From an uncultured Hungatella sp. (GTDB taxonomy: Bacteria; Bacillota; Clostridia; Lachnospirales; Lachnospiraceae): a DNA stretch of 64,000 bases. A model generated the notes under the pieces. It was given only the letters and a program-made list of their open reading frames with translations. It ran no database searches and was not told the DNA's origin. Below are positions 24,279 through 32,650 of this stretch, piece after piece. Position 1 is the stretch's first letter, and each line of letters opens with the position of its first letter. The translations under genes were made by a program, and so were the position numbers. The stretch is taken from contig CAJTUV010000004.1 in assembly GCA_910579515.1 (NCBI GenBank), positions 62,001 through 126,000 on the forward strand, in the 5' to 3' direction.

Positions 24279-25526
24279 ATGAAAAAAAGAGTGCTGATCA
24301 TAGGCGGAGGCGCTTCGGGAATGATGGCGGCTGTCCAGGCCGCCAGAAGCAAAGCTAAAGTGACGATTATAGAGCATACCAGTCAGGTGGGAAAGAAACT
24401 TTTGTCCACCGGAAATGGGAGATGTAATTTAACAAATCTGTACCAGGCGCCAGAGTGTTATCGATGCGGTCAGGACGGGTTTGTGCAGGAAACTCTAAAG
24501 AAATTTTCTATGGAGGACACCTTAGCGTTTTTTCGGGATCTGGGGATCCTCTTAAAAGACCGCCAGGGATATGTGTATCCAAATTCTGATCAGGCGGTTA
24601 CCGTTTTGGAAGGGTTTCAGGCGGAGCTTGGAAGATTGGGAGTACAAGTGATTTTAAACTGTAATGTGGAAAAAATCCTTTGTAAAAATATGTTTGAAGT
24701 ATACACAGACCAGAAAATCCTAAAGGGCGACGCCCTGATTTTGGCCGCCGGCTCCAAGGCGGCTAAGTTTACAGGATCTGACGGCAGCGGATATGAACTG
24801 GCCAAACAGCTTGGCCATACCATTGTTTCTCCCCTTCCTGCCCTGGTACAGCTTCAGTGCAAAGAGAAGCATTATAAACAGTTGGCGGGAGTGCGGACAG
24901 AGGCCAAAGTTCAACTGATGGTTTGTGAAAATAAAAGGGAAGCAGGCTGGAAGGTTCTGGCAGAGGATGTGGGGGAGCTGCAGCTTACGGATTATGGAAT
25001 CTCAGGCATTCCCACGTTTCAGGTCAGCAGGTACGCCTCGGTCTCTCTACATAAAGGCTTGGATGTAAAAGTAAAGATTGATTTTCTTCCTCAACAGTCT
25101 GTCAGGGAAGTTGAAGATTTAATCAGTCTTGGGATTCGAAATTTCGGTTATAAGACGTGGGAACAATGGATCACAGGCGTTTTGAATAAAAAGCTGGGAA
25201 TCGTTCTTTTAAAACTTGCGCAGCTCAATCCAAATGAGACTGTGTCTTCTTCCTCTGAGTCGCAGAGGAAAAAGCTTTTAAGGCAGATAAAATCGTATGA
25301 GACCATTGTGACTGAGGTCAATCCCTTTGAAAAGGCTCAGGTCTGCTGCGGCGGCGTGGCAGTTTCAGAGATTTGTTCCAAAACCATGGAATCGAAAAAT
25401 ATGCAGGGGCTTTATTTTGCAGGAGAGATTGTAGACGTGGACGGGATCTGCGGCGGCTATAATCTGCAATGGGCCTGGTCCAGCGGAGCAACAGCAGGCA
25501 GAAGCGCAGGCGCTTTTGCTGATTGA
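24279..25526 (+). CDS. BaiN/YhiN (HI0933) family NAD(P)/FAD-dependent oxidoreductase
   Basis: 415 residues. An N-terminal dinucleotide fold (GGGASGMMAAVQAARSKAKVTIIE), the family signature KKLLSTGNGRCNLTN near 45, and the C-terminal FAD contact FAGEIVDVDGICGGYNLQWAW place it in the HI0933 family. Members include the bile acid 3-dehydro-reductase BaiN, but most are general flavoproteins of unknown substrate; no bile-acid (bai) genes are near, so I do not assign that role. It shares a unit with the BofC-like protein upstream and a second flavoprotein 23 bp downstream. Confidence 0.92.
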   Translation: MKKRVLIIGGGASGMMAAVQAARSKAKVTIIEHTSQVGKKLLSTGNGRCNLTNLYQAPECYRCGQDGFVQETLKKFSMEDTLAFFRDLGILLKDRQGYVYPNSDQAVTVLEGFQAELGRLGVQVILNCNVEKILCKNMFEVYTDQKILKGDALILAAGSKAAKFTGSDGSGYELAKQLGHTIVSPLPALVQLQCKEKHYKQLAGVRTEAKVQLMVCENKREAGWKVLAEDVGELQLTDYGISGIPTFQVSRYASVSLHKGLDVKVKIDFLPQQSVREVEDLISLGIRNFGYKTWEQWITGVLNKKLGIVLLKLAQLNPNETVSSSSESQRKKLLRQIKSYETIVTEVNPFEKAQVCCGGVAVSEICSKTMESKNMQGLYFAGEIVDVDGICGGYNLQWAWSSGATAGRSAGAFAD

Positions 25527-25549
25527 ATGAAACGTAAAGAGGAAATCGT

Positions 25550-27157
25550 ATGATTCGTATTACACAATTAAAATTACCTGTCACACATAAAGAGGAAGAC
25601 CTTGTTTTAAAGGCGGCGAAAATCTTGAGAATCTCTCCAGACTCCATCCGTTCTTGGAGAATCGTAAAAAAGTCTGTGGACGCCAGAAAAAAAGGGGAGA
25701 TTCTTTTTATTTATACCATTGATATTGAAACAGGACGAGAAAAGCAGGTGGTAGAAAAAGCCAAAAGTCCTCAGATATCTTTAGAAAAAGAACGTTTTTA
25801 TCAGTTCCCGAAAAAGGGAACGACGCCGCTGTCCCATCCGCCTGTGATTATCGGCAGCGGACCTGCAGGACTATTTTGCGGACTGATGCTTTCACAAGCT
25901 GGATTCTGTCCTGTGATTCTGGAGCGTGGAGCGGACGTAGACGAGAGAAAACAAAAGGTGGCGCGCTTTTGGTCAGAGGGAGTCCTGGACGAGAATACCA
26001 ATGTGCAGTTTGGAGAAGGCGGCGCAGGGACATTTTCTGATGGAAAATTAAATACCCTGGTGAAAGACCCTCTAAACCGGAATCAGAAGGTTTTAGAGAT
26101 CTTAACAGAACATGGAGCAGACTCGGAGATTTTGTATTGGAATAAGCCTCATATCGGAACCGATGTTTTAAGCCAAGTGGTGAAAAATATTCGAACCCAT
26201 ATCATAGAATTAGGGGGAAAGGTGCTTTTTGAATCCCAGGTTACGGATGTTTTGATAGAGGCAGATAAAATCAGGGGAGTTGAGGTTAACGGGACAGACA
26301 CCATTCTTTCCGAGGCAGTGATTCTGGCCATCGGACACAGCGCCAGGGACACGTTCTCCATGCTGTTAAAGCATAAGGTTCCCATGAGCCCCAAAGCCTT
26401 TGCCGTAGGCCTTCGGATCCAGCATCCACAGGCTATGATCAATGAATCCCAGTATGGGGCAGATAAGACTTTAGAGGGAAGAAGACTTTGGGATCTCTTA
26501 GGGCCTGCTTCGTATAAGACAACCTGGCAGACTAGGGAAAACAGAGGAGTCTATTCTTTCTGCATGTGTCCAGGCGGGTATGTGGTAAACGCCTCGTCAG
26601 AACAGAACAAATTGGCTGTAAATGGAATGAGCAATCATGACAGAGGTGGAAAGAACGCCAACAGCGCCCTCATTGTGACTGTGACGCCAAAGGATTTTTC
26701 AGACCCTTCTCCGCTTGGAGGCGTGGCATATCAGAGGGAGTTAGAAAAACTGGCTTATAAATATGGGCAGGGAAAGATCCCGATTCAACTTTATGGTGAT
26801 TTTAAACTGGGAAGGGAAAGTCAAAACTTCGGTCAGGTGGAGCCAGAGTTTCGGGGAGCGTATCAATTTGCCAATCTAAAGGAAATGCTTCCAGACTATT
26901 TGTCCAACGCCTTGATCGAAGGGGTGGAACAATTTGAACATAGAATCAAAGGGTTTTCCCGTTATGACGGCATTTTGGCCGGAGTGGAAAGCAGGACCTC
27001 TTCCCCTGTGCGGATTTACAGGGATGAAAATTTTGAAAGTCAGATAAAAGGACTCTTTCCCTGTGGGGAGGGAGCCGGATATGCAGGAGGAATCACTTCT
27101 GCAGCTATGGACGGAATCAAGGTGGCGGAAGAATTGGGCAGGCGGTATTGCGTATAA
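25550..27157 (+). CDS. FAD-dependent dehydrogenase (COG2509 type)
   Basis: 535 residues. A ferredoxin-like/RNA-binding-like N-terminal part (about 1-95) precedes the FAD site IIGSGPAGLFCGLMLSQAG (about 101-119) and the family block NVQFGEGGAGTFSDGKLNT. The C-terminal CGEGAGYAGGITSAAMDGI contacts FAD. Conserved CMCPGG and ANS blocks are also present. The family is widespread in Firmicutes and poorly characterised; it is often next to the HI0933-family flavoprotein, as here (23 bp). Cytoplasmic; substrate unknown. The ATG has AGAGGAAA upstream. Confidence 0.93.
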   Translation: MIRITQLKLPVTHKEEDLVLKAAKILRISPDSIRSWRIVKKSVDARKKGEILFIYTIDIETGREKQVVEKAKSPQISLEKERFYQFPKKGTTPLSHPPVIIGSGPAGLFCGLMLSQAGFCPVILERGADVDERKQKVARFWSEGVLDENTNVQFGEGGAGTFSDGKLNTLVKDPLNRNQKVLEILTEHGADSEILYWNKPHIGTDVLSQVVKNIRTHIIELGGKVLFESQVTDVLIEADKIRGVEVNGTDTILSEAVILAIGHSARDTFSMLLKHKVPMSPKAFAVGLRIQHPQAMINESQYGADKTLEGRRLWDLLGPASYKTTWQTRENRGVYSFCMCPGGYVVNASSEQNKLAVNGMSNHDRGGKNANSALIVTVTPKDFSDPSPLGGVAYQRELEKLAYKYGQGKIPIQLYGDFKLGRESQNFGQVEPEFRGAYQFANLKEMLPDYLSNALIEGVEQFEHRIKGFSRYDGILAGVESRTSSPVRIYRDENFESQIKGLFPCGEGAGYAGGITSAAMDGIKVAEELGRRYCV

Positions 27158-27163
27158 CCATTC

Positions 27164-27192
27164 TTTACAAAATCTGGTCTCTGAGATATAAT
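27164..27192 (+). promoter_or_regulatory. SigmaA promoter for the proB-proA-hisA-hisIE unit
   Basis: TTTACA (27164-27169), 17-bp spacer, TATAAT (27187-27192), 27 bp before the proB start. It begins 7 bp after the flavoprotein stop. Confidence 0.85.
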
Positions 27193-27218
27193 AAGACACA
27201 AATTTGGGAGATAGCAGG

Positions 27219-28085
27219 ATGATGAGTCATCAAAAGAGAATAGAATTAAAAAATAAAAAACGAATTGTTATAAAAATCGGTTCCTCCTCCTTAACCCATC
27301 AGGAATCAGGAGATTTAAACCTTTTAAAAATCGAGCGACTGGTACGGATTATCAGCGATTTAAAGGGACAGGGCAAGGAAGTGGTTTTAGTATCTTCTGG
27401 AGCCATTGCGGCAGGAAGGCAGGCCCTTCATGAGACAGGCAGACCAGACAGCCTGGCCCGCAAGCAGGCGTATGCAGCCGTAGGCCAGGCACGGCTGATG
27501 ATGGTCTATCAGAAGCTGTTTGCAGAATATAACCAGACAGCGGCCCAGGTCCTTTTAACCAAGGACACCATGGTCAATGATTCTTCCAGATATAACGCCC
27601 AGAATACCTTTGAGGAGCTTTTAAAGCTGCAGACTGTGCCGATTGTCAATGAAAATGACACTGTATCCACTTCGGAGATTCCTCTTGTGGACAATTTTGG
27701 AGACAACGACCGTTTGTCTGCGATTGTGGCGGCGCTGATTGGGGCAGATCTTTTGATTCTGTTGTCAGATATTGACGGGCTGTATTCTGACGACCCCAGA
27801 GTCCATCCAGAAGCAAGGTTTATCAGTCTGGTAGAAGAGATTACCCCAGAATTTCTTTCTATGGGAAAGGAATCCTCTGGCAGTCATGTGGGCACCGGCG
27901 GTATGGCGGCAAAACTGGCAGCAGCCCGCATTGCCACAGACAGCGGTTCGGATCTGGTCATTGCCAATTCCGAGGACGTGGGGATTATCTGGGAAATCAT
28001 GGAAGGGCAGGAAAAGGGAACTTTGTTTTTGGCTCATGAAAATCTGGGGTTTGATTTGATGCATTATTTGAATAATGAGTATTAA
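27219..28085 (+). CDS. proB: Glutamate 5-kinase
   Basis: 288 residues from the ATG at 27219, with GGGAG 8 bp upstream; the TTG at 27204 is disfavoured. Amino acid kinase fold: RIVIKIGSSSLTH (phosphate loop), VLVSSGAIAAG, and NENDTVSTSEI, FGDNDRLSAIVAALIGADLLILLSDIDGLYSDDP. There is no C-terminal PUA domain, which many ProB have; short forms are common in Clostridia. It phosphorylates glutamate, the first step of proline synthesis. First gene of a unit with DUF896, proA, dus, hisA and hisIE; its own sigmaA promoter lies directly upstream. Confidence 0.97.
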   Translation: MMSHQKRIELKNKKRIVIKIGSSSLTHQESGDLNLLKIERLVRIISDLKGQGKEVVLVSSGAIAAGRQALHETGRPDSLARKQAYAAVGQARLMMVYQKLFAEYNQTAAQVLLTKDTMVNDSSRYNAQNTFEELLKLQTVPIVNENDTVSTSEIPLVDNFGDNDRLSAIVAALIGADLLILLSDIDGLYSDDPRVHPEARFISLVEEITPEFLSMGKESSGSHVGTGGMAAKLAAARIATDSGSDLVIANSEDVGIIWEIMEGQEKGTLFLAHENLGFDLMHYLNNEY

Positions 28086-28101
28086 GAGGTGACGGGAAAA
28101 G

Positions 28102-28326
28102 ATGATTACTCAGGAGATGATAGACAGAATTAATGCGTTATACCATAAATCCCAGTCTGTGGGATTGACAGAAGCAGAAAAAAAGGAGCAGACAGATTTG
28201 CGCAAGGCATATATTGCTGCAATCCGTACCAATATGCGGGCGAATCTTGACAATATTTCCATCAGGGAAGAGGATGGAAGCATCACAGATTTGGGAAAGA
28301 AATTTGGAAAAGGGAATCCGTCTTAA
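28102..28326 (+). CDS. DUF896 family protein (YnzC-like)
   Basis: 74 residues. The pattern IDRINALYHKSQSVGLTEAEKKEQTDLRKAYI is the DUF896 two-helix motif, as in Bacillus YnzC and YneQ. The structure known from the family is a short helical hairpin; function unknown, some members are SOS- or stress-linked. It lies between proB (16 bp) and proA (15 bp), with GGTGACGGGAA before the ATG, a placement that does not suggest a role in proline synthesis by itself. The tail after about 50 is likely flexible. Confidence 0.93.
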   Translation: MITQEMIDRINALYHKSQSVGLTEAEKKEQTDLRKAYIAAIRTNMRANLDNISIREEDGSITDLGKKFGKGNPS

Positions 28327-28341
28327 AGGAGGCATAGATCG

Positions 28342-29583
28342 ATGCTGGAAGCGATGGGAAAAAGGGCAAAGGAAACTGCCTTACAGTTAGGAAGTCTTGG
28401 CTCAGAGAAAAAGAACCAGGGACTGGAGTCTGTGGCTCAGTCTCTGTTAGAAGGAGCCCGGGAAATTTTAGCGGCCAATGAAACGGATGTAAACTTTGCC
28501 AGACAAAAGGGCATGAGTCCCGGTCTTATTGACCGCCTGCGGCTTGATAAAAAGCGGATACAGTCCATGGCAGACGGGCTTTTAGAAGTAGCGGCCTTGG
28601 AGGACCCTGTAGGAGAGATACTTTCTATGAAGCCCAGACCCAACGGCCTTTTGATTGGCCAAAAAAGGGTTCCCATAGGCGTGGTAGGCCTTATCTATGA
28701 AGCGCGCCCCAATGTTACGGCAGATGCCTTTGGGCTGTGCTTTAAAGCAGGCAATGCTGTGATTTTAAAAGGCGGCAGCGACGCCATTGAGTCTAATAAA
28801 GCGATTGTGGCATGGATTCAAAAAGGGCTCATAAAAGCAAAGCTTCCCGCCATGGCAGTCCAGTTTATTGAGAGCACAGACCGAGAGACCGCCATTGCTT
28901 TTATGAAGATGAAAGAGTATCTGGACGTCTTGATTCCCAGAGGCGGCGCGGGACTGATTCAGAGTGTAGTAGAACAGAGCACTGTGCCGGTGATTGAGAC
29001 GGGCACAGGAAACTGCCATATTTTTGTCGATGAATCAGCAGATTTTTCTATGGCGTTAGATATTATTGACAATGCAAAAACCCAGAGAATCGGAGTGTGC
29101 AATGCCTGTGAATCTTTGGTGGTTCACCGGGCTGTGGCAAAGGAATTTCTGCCTCTTCTTTACGCGCGTCTGAAAGAAAAACAGGTGGAGATTCGGGCAG
29201 ACGAGGAGGCCTGCCATTTCGTACCGGAGTTTATCCAGGCTGAACAAGAAGATTGGGGGAAGGAATATCTGGACTATATTCTGTCCGTAAAGATGGTAGG
29301 GTCTATAGAAGAGGCCATCTCCCACATTAATCGGTATAATACTAAGCATTCCGAGGCCATTCTTACCTCTGATTATGCCAATGCCCAGCGCTTCTTAAAT
29401 GAGATTGATGCGGCGGCGGTGTATGTAAACGCCTCTACCCGTTTTACAGACGGATTTGAGTTTGGATTTGGAGCAGAGATTGGCATCAGCACGCAGAAGC
29501 TTCACGCCAGAGGTCCTATGGGATTAAAGGAACTGACCACTACCAAGTATATTATCTATGGAAATGGACAAATACGCCCATGA
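28342..29583 (+). CDS. proA: Gamma-glutamyl phosphate reductase
   Basis: 413 residues, standard length. Aldehyde dehydrogenase-like fold with VGLIYEARPNVTADA, LKGGSDAIESN, IPRGGAGLIQSV and the catalytic cysteine region RIGVCNACESLVVH (about 250); C-terminal GFEFGFGAEIGISTQKLHARGPMGL is diagnostic for ProA. It reduces glutamyl-5-phosphate with NADPH to the semialdehyde in proline synthesis. ATGA overlap with dus (29580-29583). GGAGG precedes the ATG. Confidence 0.98.
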   Translation: MLEAMGKRAKETALQLGSLGSEKKNQGLESVAQSLLEGAREILAANETDVNFARQKGMSPGLIDRLRLDKKRIQSMADGLLEVAALEDPVGEILSMKPRPNGLLIGQKRVPIGVVGLIYEARPNVTADAFGLCFKAGNAVILKGGSDAIESNKAIVAWIQKGLIKAKLPAMAVQFIESTDRETAIAFMKMKEYLDVLIPRGGAGLIQSVVEQSTVPVIETGTGNCHIFVDESADFSMALDIIDNAKTQRIGVCNACESLVVHRAVAKEFLPLLYARLKEKQVEIRADEEACHFVPEFIQAEQEDWGKEYLDYILSVKMVGSIEEAISHINRYNTKHSEAILTSDYANAQRFLNEIDAAAVYVNASTRFTDGFEFGFGAEIGISTQKLHARGPMGLKELTTTKYIIYGNGQIRP

Positions 29584-30554
29584 AGTACTATTTAGCGCCT
29601 ATGGAGGGAGTAACCGGAAGGATTTTCAGGAAAGCGTACCATGCCTGTTTTCCAGCCATGGACAAATATTTCGCCCCGTTTATCACCCCAAATGAAAATG
29701 GAATGTTATCTCCCAGGGACCAAAGGGAGCTTTCCATGGAAGAAAACCAGGGACTTTCTGTGGTTCCCCAGATTCTCACCAATCAGGCAGACGGGTTTAT
29801 CCATACAGCCAGAATGTTAAAGAAAATGGGATACACAGAGGTGAATCTAAACCTTGGCTGTCCTTCTGGCACTGTAGTTTCGAAAAACAGAGGGTCTGGG
29901 TTTCTGGCATTTCCTGAGGAATTGGACCGATTTTTAGATAAGATTTTTTCGCAGCTTGACATAGAGATTTCCATTAAGACCCGAATTGGAAAGGAAAAGG
30001 AGAAGGAGTTTGAAAAACTTCTTTTGATCTATAATCAATATCCCTTAAAGGAGCTGATCATTCATCCCCGGATTCAGAAAGATTTTTATAAAAATTCTCC
30101 CAGAATGAAGTGTTTTCGAGAAGGTTTTTTACACAGTCATGCAGCTGTGTGCTATAATGGAGATATCTTTACACTTGCTGACTATGAAAAACTGACAAAA
30201 GAGTATCCTGCTTTGGAAAGGGTTATGTTAGGCAGGGGGCTTGTGGCAAACCCCGGGCTTGGGGCTCAGATTCAGACCGGCCGTCCTGGAACAAAGGAAA
30301 ATATTCGAAACTTTCATGACCATTTATATCAGGCATACCAGGAACTTCTTTTATCTGCATCCGGAGAACGGGTGGTTCTTTTTAAGATGAAAGAGATTTG
30401 GTGTTACATGATTTTTATGTTTTCTGACAGCAAAAAGTGGGAAAAGAAAATAAAAAAGGCACAGTCTTTGAAGGATTATGAGGCAGCCGTTTCCTCCCTG
30501 TTTCGGGAGTGCGGATTCTGCCCTGCCTCTGGATATGGCGCCAAAGGAGAATAA
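29580..30554 (+). CDS. tRNA-dihydrouridine synthase family protein
   Basis: 324 residues. FMN-dependent TIM barrel with the start YYLAPMEGVTGRIFRKAYH, the tRNA-U20 type block EVNLNLGCPSGTVVSKNRGSGFLAFPEEL carrying the catalytic cysteine, ISIKTRIGKEKE, and VMLGRGLVANPGLG. It would reduce a uridine in the D-loop of tRNA. The branch differs from DusB proteins (shorter C-terminal helical domain), so the exact position modified is not assigned. It overlaps proA by 4 bp and precedes hisA by 2 bp, so all are one unit. Confidence 0.92.
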   Translation: MKYYLAPMEGVTGRIFRKAYHACFPAMDKYFAPFITPNENGMLSPRDQRELSMEENQGLSVVPQILTNQADGFIHTARMLKKMGYTEVNLNLGCPSGTVVSKNRGSGFLAFPEELDRFLDKIFSQLDIEISIKTRIGKEKEKEFEKLLLIYNQYPLKELIIHPRIQKDFYKNSPRMKCFREGFLHSHAAVCYNGDIFTLADYEKLTKEYPALERVMLGRGLVANPGLGAQIQTGRPGTKENIRNFHDHLYQAYQELLLSASGERVVLFKMKEIWCYMIFMFSDSKKWEKKIKKAQSLKDYEAAVSSLFRECGFCPASGYGAKGE

Positions 30555-30556
30555 AC

Positions 30557-31288
30557 ATGCAGCTATATCCGGCTATTGATTTAAAGGATGGGAACTGTGT
30601 TCGTCTGACACAGGGGCTTTTTGAACAGGCAAAAATATATTCTCATACACCTGCAGACATGGCGAAAGAGTGGGAGAATCAGGGAGCCACTTTTTTGCAT
30701 CTGGTAGATTTAGACGGGGCGCTGGCAGGCAGATCCGTGAACGAACCGGCGATTCGCTCCATTTTAAAGGCTGTGTCGATTCCTGTTCAGATTGGGGGCG
30801 GAATCCGAAGCAGGGATGGCGTGGCTTCTATGCTGGATCTGGGAGTAAAGCGGGTGATTATTGGAACCAAGGCGGCAAAGAATCCGGAATTTATTGGAGA
30901 AGTAGTGGAGGAATTTGGTACAGACTGTATTGTGGCAGGAATTGACGCTAAAGACGGAAAGGTCGCCATCGAAGGCTGGGAAAAGCTCAGTTGTCTGTCT
31001 GCACTGGATTTGTGTAAAAAGATGAAAGACTTTGGGGTACAGCATATTGTGTATACGGATATTTCCAGAGACGGTATGCTGACTGGTCCTAACGTTCCAG
31101 CCACAAAGGAACTGACGAGGGAGACGGGACTTGATATTATTGCCTCTGGAGGGGTTTCTTCTATGGAGGACTTACGGCGGCTTTATGAAGAGGGGATAAA
31201 GGGAGCGATTATTGGAAAAGCTTTGTATGAAAAACGGATAGACCTTTTGGAGGCGATCCGTTGCTTTGAGACAGAGGGAAAGGGATAG
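30557..31288 (+). CDS. hisA: Phosphoribosylformimino-5-aminoimidazole carboxamide ribotide isomerase
   Basis: 243 residues from the ATG at 30557, 8 bp after AGGAG; the longer ORF start at 30509 overlaps dus and has no site. Motifs: YPAIDLKDGNCVRLTQG (catalytic Asp8), QIGGGIRS, GTKAAKNPEF, VAGIDAKDGKVAIEGW, TDISRDGMLTGPN (second catalytic Asp), ASGGVSSMEDL. It isomerises ProFAR in histidine synthesis. The hisIE fusion starts 3 bp later. The other his genes are not in the window, so the pathway is split across the genome. Confidence 0.97.
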   Translation: MQLYPAIDLKDGNCVRLTQGLFEQAKIYSHTPADMAKEWENQGATFLHLVDLDGALAGRSVNEPAIRSILKAVSIPVQIGGGIRSRDGVASMLDLGVKRVIIGTKAAKNPEFIGEVVEEFGTDCIVAGIDAKDGKVAIEGWEKLSCLSALDLCKKMKDFGVQHIVYTDISRDGMLTGPNVPATKELTRETGLDIIASGGVSSMEDLRRLYEEGIKGAIIGKALYEKRIDLLEAIRCFETEGKG

Positions 31289-31291
31289 GAT

Positions 31292-32575
31292 ATGACATAT
31301 AAAAAATTGATTCCCTGCTTTGGATGTCAGAATGAACAAGCGTTTTCTCTTGTGGGGAAAGAACGGTATCAAAGAAAAGACAGCCTGCTTTTAAGCCGTT
31401 TCTACAATGATAACGGAGCGGATGAACTACTGATCTGGGATTTGTCGCAAAGCGATGAGGAACACGAAAAGACGATCGGAATACTCAAAGAGATTGCCAG
31501 AAATGTGGATCTGCCCTTTATGACAGGGGGAAGAGTAAAACGGATGGAGGATATTAAAAAATACCTCTATGCCGGTGCTCAGGCTGTGTTCTTGGATGTG
31601 TCCGACGAGGAGCAGGTGGATCTGATCAAAGAAGGGGCGGACCGGTTCGGAAGCGAGAAAATCTATGTCTATCTTCCTGACCCCTCCTATTTAAGCAGGG
31701 TGGAGGAATACGCCCAGCTTGGCGCTTCCATGGCGCTTTTAGAGGGAAACGAGCTGGGAGAAAAAGAACAAAGCCTTATGGCGTTATCCCCCATCCCTTT
31801 TCTTATTTTCGGCTGTGAAACGGATATGGCTTTTGTTCTTTCCATACCGTGTGCATCAGGGGTCCTTCTAAAGCTTTTAGAAGGGGAAGAAGACAGCTTA
31901 ATGGACTGGAAACAGGAGTTAAAGAAGCAGGGGATTTCGGTGGACACCTTTGAGAGTCAGATTGCATGGAGCGGCTTTCATCTCAATCCTCAGGGCTTAA
32001 TTCCCGTGATTGTACAGGACTATAAGACGTCTGAGGTGCTTATGCTTGCGTACATGAATGAGGAAGCGTTTCATTGCACCTTGAGCACTGGAAAAATGAC
32101 GTATTTCAGCCGAAGCAGGCAGAAATTATGGATAAAAGGAGAAACCTCCGGCCATTACCAGTACGTCAAGGCTTTGAGCCTGGACTGCGACAACGATACT
32201 CTGCTGGCAAAAGTCAGACAGGTGGGAGCCGCCTGCCATACTGGCGCAAGGTCCTGCTTTTTTCAGACTCTGGCCAAAAAGGAATATCGGGAGACCAATC
32301 CTCTCATGGTGTTTGAAGAGGTGTTCGGGGTCATACAAGACAGGAAGGAAAATCCCAAAGAAGGGTCCTATACCAATTACCTGTTTGACAAGGGGCTGGA
32401 TAAGATCTTAAAAAAACTGGGAGAGGAAGCCACAGAGATTGTGATTGCAGCCAAAAACCGGAATCCAGAAGAAGTAAAATATGAAATTTCTGACTTCTTG
32501 TATCATATGATGGTGCTGATGGCCTATAAAGGCATTAGCTGGGAGGAGATTACAAAGGAGTTAGCTGGAAGATAG
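31292..32575 (+). CDS. hisI: HisF-like pseudo-domain fused to phosphoribosyl-AMP cyclohydrolase / phosphoribosyl-ATP pyrophosphatase (HisIE)
   Basis: 427 residues, twice a normal HisIE. Residues about 225-330 are HisI (VLMLAYMNEEAF, GETSGHYQYV, DCDNDTLLAKVRQVGAACHTGARSCFF with metal-binding Cys), and about 340-427 are HisE (KILKKLGEEATEIVIAAKN). Residues 1 to about 205 resemble HisF/HisA, but the start is LIPCFGCQNEQAFS where HisF has IPCLDV-GRVVKG: the catalytic aspartate is replaced by glycine, and the second barrel aspartate is not recognisable. So the HisF part is probably non-catalytic and may serve complex formation. HisI and HisE carry out steps 2 and 3 of histidine synthesis. It is 3 bp behind hisA. 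Confidence 0.93.
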   Translation: MTYKKLIPCFGCQNEQAFSLVGKERYQRKDSLLLSRFYNDNGADELLIWDLSQSDEEHEKTIGILKEIARNVDLPFMTGGRVKRMEDIKKYLYAGAQAVFLDVSDEEQVDLIKEGADRFGSEKIYVYLPDPSYLSRVEEYAQLGASMALLEGNELGEKEQSLMALSPIPFLIFGCETDMAFVLSIPCASGVLLKLLEGEEDSLMDWKQELKKQGISVDTFESQIAWSGFHLNPQGLIPVIVQDYKTSEVLMLAYMNEEAFHCTLSTGKMTYFSRSRQKLWIKGETSGHYQYVKALSLDCDNDTLLAKVRQVGAACHTGARSCFFQTLAKKEYRETNPLMVFEEVFGVIQDRKENPKEGSYTNYLFDKGLDKILKKLGEEATEIVIAAKNRNPEEVKYEISDFLYHMMVLMAYKGISWEEITKELAGR

Positions 32576-32587
32576 AAAAATAGATTG

Positions 32588-32632
32588 GTTTACATAAAAA
32601 ACTTATGTAAACTAGGTAAACAACCTTATAAT
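32588..32632 (+). promoter_or_regulatory. Palindromic operator candidate and -10 box upstream of pepT
   Basis: GTTTACATAA (32588-32597) and TTATGTAAAC (32603-32612) form a perfect 10-bp inverted repeat with a 5-bp spacer. TATAAT is at 32627-32632, so the right arm covers the expected -35 region. That is a usual place for a repressor site. The regulator is not known. Confidence 0.6.
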
Positions 32633-32650
32633 CAGTAGGAGGAAACAGCC

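Noticed and set aside
24279..25526. Assigning the HI0933-family flavoprotein a bile-acid role
   Set aside because: No bai genes are near and the family is broad; sequence alone does not support it.
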